A DNA stretch of 39,602 nucleotides from Salipaludibacillus sp. CUR1 (lineage in GTDB: Bacteria; Bacillota; Bacilli; Bacillales; Salisediminibacteriaceae). The position numbers and the translations under genes were made by a program. The notes below the pieces were generated by a model that saw only the letters and a program-made list of their open reading frames with translations, did no database searches and was not told where the DNA came from. Shown here one piece after another: positions 32,773-39,602 of the stretch (position 1 is the stretch's first letter; each line of letters opens with the position of its first letter). The DNA lies in assembly GCF_021028955.1 (NCBI RefSeq), contig NZ_JAIWPE010000036.1, forward strand, positions 1-39,602. Reading direction: 5' to 3'.

Positions 32773-33546
32773 ATGGACACTCAATTAAATAAACCGCTTA
32801 TCTCTGTCATTACCCCCGCTTATAATTCCGAAGCACATATCAGCCGGACGATAGAATCGGTCAGGGCTCAAACTTTGCCGGATTGGGAAATGATTATTAC
32901 AGATGATTGTTCCAACGACCGGACGATAGACATCATCCGTTCTTTCCAGGAGAAAGACGACAGGATTAAGCTGATTCAACTGGAAAAAAATCAGGGGGCG
33001 GCGGTGGCGAGGAATACCTCAATCGCAGAAGCAAAAGGAAGATTTCTTGCTTTTTTAGACAGTGACGACCAGTGGCTCCCGCAGAAACTGGAAAAGCAGC
33101 TTCAGTTTATGCAGGCCAATGATGTCGCATTTTCATTTACTCAGTATTATCCTGTAAATGAAGCTGGAGAAAAGACAGGAGCTGTCGAGGATGAAATTCC
33201 TGATAAAATAGAGTACAATCAGCTCATAAAAAGCAACGTGATAGGATGTTTGACAGTGATGCTTGATCTTGAGAAGACAGGGCCGGTTAAAATGGTAAAT
33301 ATCCGTACGCGCCAGGATTATGTGCTGTGGCTTGAATTATGCAAAAGAGGCTTTCCGGCTTACAACCTCAAAGAACCTTTAGCCCTTTACCGGATCAAAG
33401 GCGAATCTATTTCAAGCAATAAATTTAAGATGGCTAAACAAAACTGGAAAGTCTACCGGGAGATTGAAAAGCTGAGTCTGCTGAAAAGCATTTGGTATTT
33501 CCTTCATTATATGTACTTGAAAACGAAAAAATATTTAAAGAAATAA
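32773..33546 (+). CDS. Glycosyltransferase family 2 (TuaG-like)
   Basis: A 257-residue GT-A-fold transferase. Motifs are ISVITPAYNSEAHISRTIES (residues 10-29), the nucleotide-binding TDDCSNDRT (about 43-51) and the DxD-type metal motif LDSDDQW (about 95-101). Length and sequence resemble TuaG of teichuronic acid synthesis (about 250 residues), so it probably adds a sugar to the wall polymer exported by the next genes. The ATG follows GGGGGATGG. No membrane segment is present, so it should work at the inner membrane face. Confidence 0.87.
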   Translation: MDTQLNKPLISVITPAYNSEAHISRTIESVRAQTLPDWEMIITDDCSNDRTIDIIRSFQEKDDRIKLIQLEKNQGAAVARNTSIAEAKGRFLAFLDSDDQWLPQKLEKQLQFMQANDVAFSFTQYYPVNEAGEKTGAVEDEIPDKIEYNQLIKSNVIGCLTVMLDLEKTGPVKMVNIRTRQDYVLWLELCKRGFPAYNLKEPLALYRIKGESISSNKFKMAKQNWKVYREIEKLSLLKSIWYFLHYMYLKTKKYLKK

Positions 33547-33577
33547 TTATATTATTAAGGTCTTGATATGAATAAGA

Positions 33578-34375
33578 ATGGCGGTGTCACTAACACATAT
33601 GCGAAAGTATTTAGAAGAAATAGTAAAACGGAAAGATTTAATTATATATCTCATTAGATCAGGTTTAAAAGCAGAACATAGAAACAGTTATCTCGGTTAT
33701 TTCTGGTGGCTGCTGGATCCTTTAATCGGTGTCCTTATTTATTATTTCCTTATTGGTGTGATTCTTGGACGAGGCGGGGAAAACTTTGCCGTCTTCCTCG
33801 TTATCGGGTTAGTCGCCTGGCGATGGACAAGTACCACCCTGAACAGTTCAGCCAAGGCGATTCTCAGGTATTCGTCAATTATTAATCAGGTTTACCTGCC
33901 AAAATCTATTTTTCCGATGACAAGAACACTTTCCCAGCTTGTTAACTTTTCTTTCGGGCTGATCATTGTCGCAATCTTCCTTGCCGTTTACGGAATTATA
34001 CCAGGCTGGCAGATCATTTATATGCCGTTAATCGTGTTTGTACAATTAATCTTTCTTTTAGCTATCAGTTTATTCCTTGCGTATATTTCTGTTTTTGTAA
34101 GAGATGTTGATAATCTGCTTTCCCATGTCACCCGTATCTGGTTTTATACATCGCCGATTATTTGGGAAGGCGGACGGATGCCTGATGAATACCAATGGGT
34201 AGTAGATATTAATCCGCTGGCGCAGATCATTAACTCTTACCGGGATATTCTGATGTACCAGTCGTCGCCTAACCTCGTGGCATTATTTTCAATAGGGGTA
34301 GCCTCGATGCTGTTTCTTGCCATGTTTTTGTATTATTACAGTAAAAACGAGTTTAAGATCATTAAAGCATTATAA
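33578..34375 (+). CDS. ABC-2 polysaccharide/teichoic acid exporter permease (TagG-like)
   Basis: A 265-residue permease with about six membrane segments, in the TagG/Wzm/ABC-2 family that flips lipid-linked glycopolymers across the membrane. The family-typical N-terminal stretch RSGLKAEHRNSYLGYFWWLL (about 27-46) precedes the first membrane helix, and WFYTSPIIWEGGRMP with INPLAQIINSYRDILMY is the conserved C-terminal part. The start is uncertain: neither the ATG at 33578 nor the one at 33599 has a good ribosome site, while an ATG at 33568 in another frame has AAGG 8 nt upstream and opens a 29-codon frame overlapping this gene. The ATPase gene follows 15 bp downstream. Confidence 0.88.
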   Translation: MAVSLTHMRKYLEEIVKRKDLIIYLIRSGLKAEHRNSYLGYFWWLLDPLIGVLIYYFLIGVILGRGGENFAVFLVIGLVAWRWTSTTLNSSAKAILRYSSIINQVYLPKSIFPMTRTLSQLVNFSFGLIIVAIFLAVYGIIPGWQIIYMPLIVFVQLIFLLAISLFLAYISVFVRDVDNLLSHVTRIWFYTSPIIWEGGRMPDEYQWVVDINPLAQIINSYRDILMYQSSPNLVALFSIGVASMLFLAMFLYYYSKNEFKIIKAL

Positions 34376-34390
34376 AAAAGAGGGTTTGTT

Positions 34391-35998
34391 ATGGTTACCA
34401 AATCAGAAAGGCTTCAACAGCATAGTGATGAACAGGAAGTCGTTATTCAGGCTGACAACCTCGGTGTCACGTTTACCACAGGCAACAGCGCGGACGATTA
34501 TAAGTCCCACATGCTCAACCTGTTAACCGGTAAAAAAGATACAAAAGAAAAAGAAGTTGTCTGGCCTGTAAAAAACCTTAACTTTAAAGGCTACAAAGGA
34601 GAAATTCTCGGGATCATCGGCTCGAACGGGTCTGGTAAAACGACCATTTGCAAAATGATTTCGGGGATTCTCGAACCTGATGAAGGCAATTTGTACGTAG
34701 ACGGTAAGGTTTCCGCCTTATTTTCCCTCGGTATGGGCTTTGATAAGGAACTGACCGGCCGGGAGAATGTGTACTTAAACGGGATGATGCTTGGCATTCC
34801 TAAGGCGAAAATAAACGAGTTTATCGATGAAATCCACGAGTTTTCAGGTTTGGGTAAATTTATGGACACGCCGATTAAAACATATTCAAGCGGGATGAAG
34901 GCGCGTCTCGGTTTCAGTGTTGCCGCATTTATGGAACCGGAAGTTCTCATATTAGATGAAGCGTTAAATACAGGGGATGCTGCGTTCGGCCAGAAAGCAG
35001 CAGAAAAAATGAAAGAATTAGTAGAAAAAGCAAAGATAGTTATTCTCGTCACCCATAGTCTCAAGTACGCCAGGCGAAACTGCGACAGGCTGATCTGGCT
35101 TGATAAAGGGGTAATCAAAGCAAACGGCGACCCAAAAGAAGTCACAGAGATGTATAAAGCCTCTGTCCCTGAAAGGAAACCGCGTCGTAGTAAGCGTCTG
35201 GAAATTGATAAAACAGATGTTACGATTAAAGACCGCACGATTGTTAAAGCGGAAAATATCGGTGTGGCTTATCAGTTAAATAAAGAAGAATTCTGGGCGT
35301 TAAGAAATAACTCTTTTGAAATTAAAGAAGGGGAAGTCGTCGGGATTATCGGCCATAACGGGGCAGGGAAAAGTACCCTTTGTAAGCTTATGACAAATAT
35401 TTTAACCCCGGATGAAGGCACGCTGAATCTTCAAGGGGAAACAACTGCGCTCCTCGGCTACGGAACCGGTTTTAACAGCCAGCTGACCGGTGCGGATAAC
35501 ATTTACTTGAATGGGATGCTTTTAGGCATTCCAAAAAAGAGAATAGACAGGGATTTTGATAAAATTGTTGAGTTCTCTGAACTGAAAAAAGCGATTGACA
35601 AACCAATTAAGCATTATTCGAGCGGGATGCAGGCAAGGCTTGGTTTCAGTATTGCCGCAACATTAAAACCGGATATTTTCATTCTTGACGAAGCCCTTTC
35701 CACAGGTGATATCGCGTTCAAGCAGAAAGCGAGTGAAAAGATTCAGGATATGATGGAGATGGCCAAAGCCGTCATTATCGTTTCGCACAGTATGGGATTC
35801 GTAGAAAAAATCTGCACAAGAGCGATCTGGATGGATCAGGGAAGAATCCAGTACGACGGCGAGCCGGAAAAGGCGATTGAGCTGTACAGAAAGAAATATA
35901 ACGTTAAGAAAAAGGCAAAAAAGCGAAAAAAGAACCGGCTGGCCGGTTCAGCAGGCAAGCAGGCGAAGAAGCGTTCTGAAAGCAGGGAAACAACCTAA
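34391..35998 (+). CDS. Glycopolymer exporter ATPase with two fused nucleotide-binding domains (TagH-like)
   Basis: The energy-coupling partner of the TagG-like permease. Unlike the usual TagH or Wzt, which have one ATPase domain, this 535-residue chain has two: Walker A GIIGSNGSGKTT (about residues 75-86) with signature YSSGMKARLGFS and Walker B VLILDEAL, then Walker A GIIGHNGAGKST (about 318-329) with YSSGMQARLGFS and IFILDEAL. Both halves share LTGxxNxYLNGMxLGIPK and resemble each other throughout, so they arose by duplication. Both active sites look intact. The C-terminal 30 residues are very Lys/Arg-rich. The ATG follows AAAGAGGG. Confidence 0.9.
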   Translation: MVTKSERLQQHSDEQEVVIQADNLGVTFTTGNSADDYKSHMLNLLTGKKDTKEKEVVWPVKNLNFKGYKGEILGIIGSNGSGKTTICKMISGILEPDEGNLYVDGKVSALFSLGMGFDKELTGRENVYLNGMMLGIPKAKINEFIDEIHEFSGLGKFMDTPIKTYSSGMKARLGFSVAAFMEPEVLILDEALNTGDAAFGQKAAEKMKELVEKAKIVILVTHSLKYARRNCDRLIWLDKGVIKANGDPKEVTEMYKASVPERKPRRSKRLEIDKTDVTIKDRTIVKAENIGVAYQLNKEEFWALRNNSFEIKEGEVVGIIGHNGAGKSTLCKLMTNILTPDEGTLNLQGETTALLGYGTGFNSQLTGADNIYLNGMLLGIPKKRIDRDFDKIVEFSELKKAIDKPIKHYSSGMQARLGFSIAATLKPDIFILDEALSTGDIAFKQKASEKIQDMMEMAKAVIIVSHSMGFVEKICTRAIWMDQGRIQYDGEPEKAIELYRKKYNVKKKAKKRKKNRLAGSAGKQAKKRSESRETT

Positions 35999-36033
35999 CT
36001 CTATAAACTAATCAGAAAAGGGGTTGTCATCAT

Positions 36034-37983
36034 ATGAGCAAAATAACGCAGGTGAAGAAGGCTTTAAAAGAAAATCTGACGAAGGAACAAAAAGAATTAA
36101 TCAAAAAGGTGCTGCCTTTTATCGGCCTCCCAACAGCCCGGGTACTCGGCATGAAACACAGAATGCAAAACCTCGGGTTCACTGAACGCGGGCAGGCAGA
36201 TCTCGAAGCGTTCTACAACCGGACAAGCAGCCCGAAGCTTAAAAAGTATATCGCATGGCAACTTGCAGTGTGGCACACCAACCAGTCCACAAAAGAAGAT
36301 GCCAAAAAAGCGTTAGATTACCTTGAGGTCGTTCTGAAAAATGAAGTTCGTCCTGAAGTGATCCGAAGAGCTACCATCCTGACAGCAGAAGCGTTTGACC
36401 GTCTAGGTTATACAGATAAAGCTGCGGAAATTACAGGCTACCTGGCAAGACGGCAGTCCCACCCGGATGTTTACCTGGCAGCTGCAAATACAGAACCGGA
36501 GCTTGAAACGCGCGTAGACTGGATGAATAAAATCTACAGGCATTATAAACTTCTGGAAGTGGAACTGGACAAAGACATGATGAAAAGCAAGTCGCCTTAT
36601 GATTCGCTCGTACCAAGCGCCAAAAAAACGTTAGTTGAAAATGAGCGGCTCCTGAACAATAAGGTGACCGTCATTATGCCGGTATATAATGCTGAAGAAG
36701 TGATCCATTCGTCACTGGCGTCGATCCAGGCTCAAACGTGGACAAACCTTGAAATAATTGTGGTTGATGATAAGTCTAGTGATAAGACAGTAGACACTGT
36801 TAAAAACTATCAGGATAAAGACGACAGAATTGTCTTGATTGAAGCTCCTGAAAACGGCGGCCCATACGTTGCGAGAAACCTTGCGCTTGAACAGGCAACC
36901 GGGGACTTTATCACCATTAATGATGCGGACGACTGGTCCCACCCTGAAAAAATAGAAAAGCAGGTTCTTCACCTGATCACCAATACCAACTATGTCGGCA
37001 ATATGTCTGAACAGGCCCGTATGACAGAGGACTTAACGTTTTACCGCCGAAACCGGGAAGGGGAATATATTTTCAAAAACATGTCCTCTTTTATGTTCAG
37101 AAGAGAGAAAGTTTTGGAGAAACTTGGTTACTGGGATTCGGTCAGATTTGCAGGGGACTCCGAGTTTATTTTTCGTGTATATAAAGTTTTTGGCGAACAA
37201 GCCGTGGCTGAATTACAGACTGGGCCATTATCTTACCAGCGCCAAAGCGACAATTCATTAACAGGAAATGAAGTATTCGGGTTGCCTAATTTCAAAATGG
37301 GCGCACGGAGAGAGTATGAAATGGCGCATGATGACCATCATCAGTCGGCAGAGAACCTGTATTATCCATTCCCTCAAACGGAACGCCCATTTGCGGTGCC
37401 GGAGCCGATGCGTCCGGTAAGAGAAGAGAAACAGGACGGGTTCAGACCGTTCGATATTATTGTGGCAGCTGATTTTAGAAATAAAAACGCTCTGCGAAAG
37501 CAGGAAATTGACAGCCTGATCACCCTCTCCAGGAAAGAAGGAAAGCGGCTCGGTTTCATCCAGCTGTATAAATACACTTCATCACCGTATAAAGACGTAG
37601 ATCAGTTATACAGGGATCTGGTTAACAGCGGAGTGGCAGAGATGATCGTCTACGGTGAAAAAGTAACGTGTGACTGGCTCGTCGTTTCTGAACCAACCAC
37701 TTTAGATGACTATCAGAAATTTGTGCCTGAAGTGAAAAGCAGACAGACAGCTATTCTTATTAAAGGGTCTTCAAAAGGACAAACTCTTGAACTGCCGGAT
37801 AATAGCAGGAATGCCGAAGAGCGGGCTGAAAGCTATTTCGGCAGAAAGCCGCTATGGTTTGCGGCAGACACGGCCATTCAAAACAAAATTGACCAGGCTG
37901 CAAAAAGAAAAAACGGACTAGCTAACCTTAGAACGCAGTATTGGCCGGGACTGGAGAATCTTCCTAAGGCAGATGCCGAATAA
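36034..37983 (+). CDS. Glycosyltransferase family 2 with helical N-terminal and extra C-terminal domain
   Basis: A 649-residue protein. Residues 1-205 look helical, with possible TPR-like character (KKYIAWQLAVWHTNQSTKED, EVIRRATILTAEAFDRLGYT). The GT-A domain follows at about 208-430, with VTVIMPVYNAEEVIHSSLAS, DDKSSDKT (about 243-250) and the metal motif NDADDWSHPEK (about 294-304). The last 170 residues, from FDIIVAADFRNKNALRKQEI, form a second unassigned domain seen in some teichoic-type transferases. It is probably a polymer-extending enzyme, sugar unknown. The ATG follows AAAAGGGG, 35 bp after the ATPase gene. Confidence 0.83.
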   Translation: MSKITQVKKALKENLTKEQKELIKKVLPFIGLPTARVLGMKHRMQNLGFTERGQADLEAFYNRTSSPKLKKYIAWQLAVWHTNQSTKEDAKKALDYLEVVLKNEVRPEVIRRATILTAEAFDRLGYTDKAAEITGYLARRQSHPDVYLAAANTEPELETRVDWMNKIYRHYKLLEVELDKDMMKSKSPYDSLVPSAKKTLVENERLLNNKVTVIMPVYNAEEVIHSSLASIQAQTWTNLEIIVVDDKSSDKTVDTVKNYQDKDDRIVLIEAPENGGPYVARNLALEQATGDFITINDADDWSHPEKIEKQVLHLITNTNYVGNMSEQARMTEDLTFYRRNREGEYIFKNMSSFMFRREKVLEKLGYWDSVRFAGDSEFIFRVYKVFGEQAVAELQTGPLSYQRQSDNSLTGNEVFGLPNFKMGARREYEMAHDDHHQSAENLYYPFPQTERPFAVPEPMRPVREEKQDGFRPFDIIVAADFRNKNALRKQEIDSLITLSRKEGKRLGFIQLYKYTSSPYKDVDQLYRDLVNSGVAEMIVYGEKVTCDWLVVSEPTTLDDYQKFVPEVKSRQTAILIKGSSKGQTLELPDNSRNAEERAESYFGRKPLWFAADTAIQNKIDQAAKRKNGLANLRTQYWPGLENLPKADAE

Positions 37984-38014
37984 CGGATGACCCGGGAAAA
38001 CGGAGGGGCTGAGT

Positions 38015-39487
38015 GTGAAAAATCATAATGACGAAAAATGGCGTCAGTATATGAAAAAAGAGGCTCAAAGAAAAAAAGTCCATACTGATTACAAAAAGAC
38101 AAAAGATCAGCTGGATGACCTTCGGGAAGAGCACAATGCCCTTTCGCGTCATCCGCTCGTCCGGCTCGTCATAAACGTGAAAAAGGCCGGAGCCCTGCTG
38201 AAAAAAATCGTAAGAAAACTCCGTACCCCTTTAACAGGGCGATCATTTAACCGCCTGCAGAACGAAAACAGGAAGCTGAAAACAGAAGCGGGTAAATACC
38301 GAAGAAGATTAAGAGTGACAGAAGACCAGTTAAAAGAGTCGGAAGAAGCTTTGGAAAAGCTGCGCACGGAAGTCCGTCTATTAAAAGAAGAAACGGATCA
38401 GGCTGGCTCTGAGGAGCTGCTCCAATTAGTAAAAACAGCGTATGAAAAAGGGGAAATTTTTGAGAGCCTGGACCGGCTCACAAATTTAAAATCCCGCAAA
38501 AATTCATCCTATAACGAGGCGTTTCTTGCTGCGGCGAAAAAGGCGGCAGGAGAAATCGAGGAGTTAAAACTGGCTGTCTATGAGAAGATTCTGAATGGCT
38601 TAAAACCCGATGAAGTACCGGAATTTTTATTGCGGGGTATGGAAGACCGTAACACAGCCTCCCTTGAGCCGCTGTCCTCATTCAGAGGCCAGTTGACAAC
38701 GAGACTGAGAAGGCGTCAGCTTGGAGAAATTCTCCCGGAATGGGAGCTGGACGACAAACAGGCCGCTTATAAGTTTGCTGAAAATCATGGATTCACCATA
38801 CCTGCAGTGAACGAGACAGTCTGGACGGCAGCCTCACTTCCTAAGGAAAAAGGAACGGTCATTAAACCGGTAAACGGAGCAGGTGCGAGAGGTGTCTACC
38901 TTATCGTTAATGATGACCACATCCTCGATGTCAAGAGGTCAGAAGTGTTAACGAATGTCAGCGAGCTTGACGAAAACATGGCTGAAGACCTCCATCTGAA
39001 CTGGGTCAGCAGCGATCAATGGAAAACAGAAGAGTTGTTCTACAATGATCAGACATATAGCGAACCGGCTCGAGATTTAAAGTTTTACTGTTTTTACGGA
39101 AAAGCAGCTCTCATCCTTGAAGTTAAGAGATTTCCAGAGCCGGCTTACTGCTGGTGGACGCCGGAAGGCAAACCAGTTCGAACAGGTAAATACGAAAAAG
39201 CCCTGATGAAAGGAAACGGATTTTCACAAGCCGACTTAGCTGAAGTTGAAGAGTTCAGCTTAAAAATCCCGGCTCCTTTTTGCCGGATCGATTTCCTTTC
39301 GAGCGATAAAGGGCTCGTATTTGGAGAAATCACCCCTAAACCGGGGAATTACGACCATTTTAATAAACAGACCGATCAGCTGCTGGGGGAGTATTACCTC
39401 CAGGCAGAAGGCAGGCTCATGAGTGATTTACTTAATGGCAAGCCGTTTCCTGAATTCAGGAATAACACTGGCCATGATCGATCTTAA
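38015..39487 (+). CDS. TupA-like ATP-grasp protein with coiled-coil N-terminus
   Basis: A 490-residue protein. Residues 1-140 are highly charged and contain a predicted coiled coil (about 83-135, LQNENRKLKTEAGKYRRRLR). From about 240 the ATP-grasp fold is recognisable: KGTVIKPVNGAGARGVYLI (the nucleotide-binding strand and loop), DLKFYCFYGKAALILEVKRF, and the metal-binding end PAPFCRIDFLSSDKGLVFGE then ITPKPGNYDHFN. This resembles TupA of alkaliphilic Bacillus halodurans, linked to the polyglutamate part of teichuronopeptide. ATP-grasp enzymes join carboxylates to amines, so it may add an amino acid or peptide to the wall glycan; that is inference. The start is GTG after CGGAGGGG. Last gene of the operon. 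Confidence 0.82.
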   Translation: MKNHNDEKWRQYMKKEAQRKKVHTDYKKTKDQLDDLREEHNALSRHPLVRLVINVKKAGALLKKIVRKLRTPLTGRSFNRLQNENRKLKTEAGKYRRRLRVTEDQLKESEEALEKLRTEVRLLKEETDQAGSEELLQLVKTAYEKGEIFESLDRLTNLKSRKNSSYNEAFLAAAKKAAGEIEELKLAVYEKILNGLKPDEVPEFLLRGMEDRNTASLEPLSSFRGQLTTRLRRRQLGEILPEWELDDKQAAYKFAENHGFTIPAVNETVWTAASLPKEKGTVIKPVNGAGARGVYLIVNDDHILDVKRSEVLTNVSELDENMAEDLHLNWVSSDQWKTEELFYNDQTYSEPARDLKFYCFYGKAALILEVKRFPEPAYCWWTPEGKPVRTGKYEKALMKGNGFSQADLAEVEEFSLKIPAPFCRIDFLSSDKGLVFGEITPKPGNYDHFNKQTDQLLGEYYLQAEGRLMSDLLNGKPFPEFRNNTGHDRS

Positions 39488-39573
39488 GTCCTGCGGTGGT
39501 ATGTCAATTGACAATTAATCAGGTATTAAATTATTAAGTCCCATTTTTCCTGAAAAAGGCCGTAAGAAACTAG

Positions 39574-39600
39574 CCTAGTAATTAAATGGAAATTACTAGG
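39574..39600. repeat. 10-bp inverted repeat at the window end
   Basis: CCTAGTAATT and AATTACTAGG pair perfectly around AAATGGA. It lies 87 bp after the ATP-grasp gene. The window ends before any T-run can be seen, so it may be a terminator or an operator for the next gene. Confidence 0.55.
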
Positions 39601-39602
39601 AG

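Overview
The window looks like chromosomal DNA of a spore-forming, motile member of the Bacillaceae. The left end carries the order spoIIQ - spoIIID - mbl - flhO - flhP - epuA-like - fabZ, a conserved Bacillus neighbourhood. No tRNA, rRNA, CRISPR array, phage or intact insertion sequence was seen. Many surface proteins are extremely acidic, and a TupA-like ATP-grasp gene is present. Together these suggest an alkaliphilic or haloalkaliphilic species; that is inference.

Layout. (1) 0.2-7.0 kb: sporulation (spoIIQ, spoIIID), cell shape (mbl), flagellar rod/hook genes behind a consensus sigma-D promoter, an EpuA-like membrane protein and fabZ. About 800 bp between spoIIID and mbl hold no recognisable gene. 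(2) 7.1-13.3 kb: a LysR regulator divergent from a three-gene ABC importer of the iron(III)/phosphonate type, followed by a metallo-beta-lactamase-fold protein. (3) 13.5-16.8 kb: eight consecutive small paralogous lipoprotein genes with near-identical signal peptides and Asp/Asn/Gly/Met/Glu-rich tails. At least two have their own promoter, leader hairpin and terminator. (4) 16.9-23.3 kb: a poly-gamma-glutamate operon, pgsB-pgsC-pgsA, then a membrane-anchored gamma-glutamyltranspeptidase and an unknown membrane-anchored protein. (5) 23.7-31.2 kb: three modular peptidoglycan hydrolases, two NlpC/P60 enzymes and one 1254-residue amidase with seven 71-residue repeats. (6) 31.6-39.5 kb: a wall-glycopolymer operon with three glycosyltransferases, a TagG-like permease, a double-ATPase TagH-like protein and a TupA-like ATP-grasp protein.

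How it fits together. Regions 3-6 read as one cell-envelope island. It would make an anionic poly-gamma-glutamate layer, attach or trim it with the transpeptidase, remodel peptidoglycan with hydrolases, export a second wall glycopolymer (possibly with amino-acid substituents) and display very acidic lipoproteins. The lipoprotein array is the least explained part. A dispersed palindrome with core GGGGTCWGACCCC occurs about seven times. It acts as hairpin or terminator at several gene ends, supplies the stop codon of the metallo-beta-lactamase gene, and lies in frame inside the transpeptidase gene.
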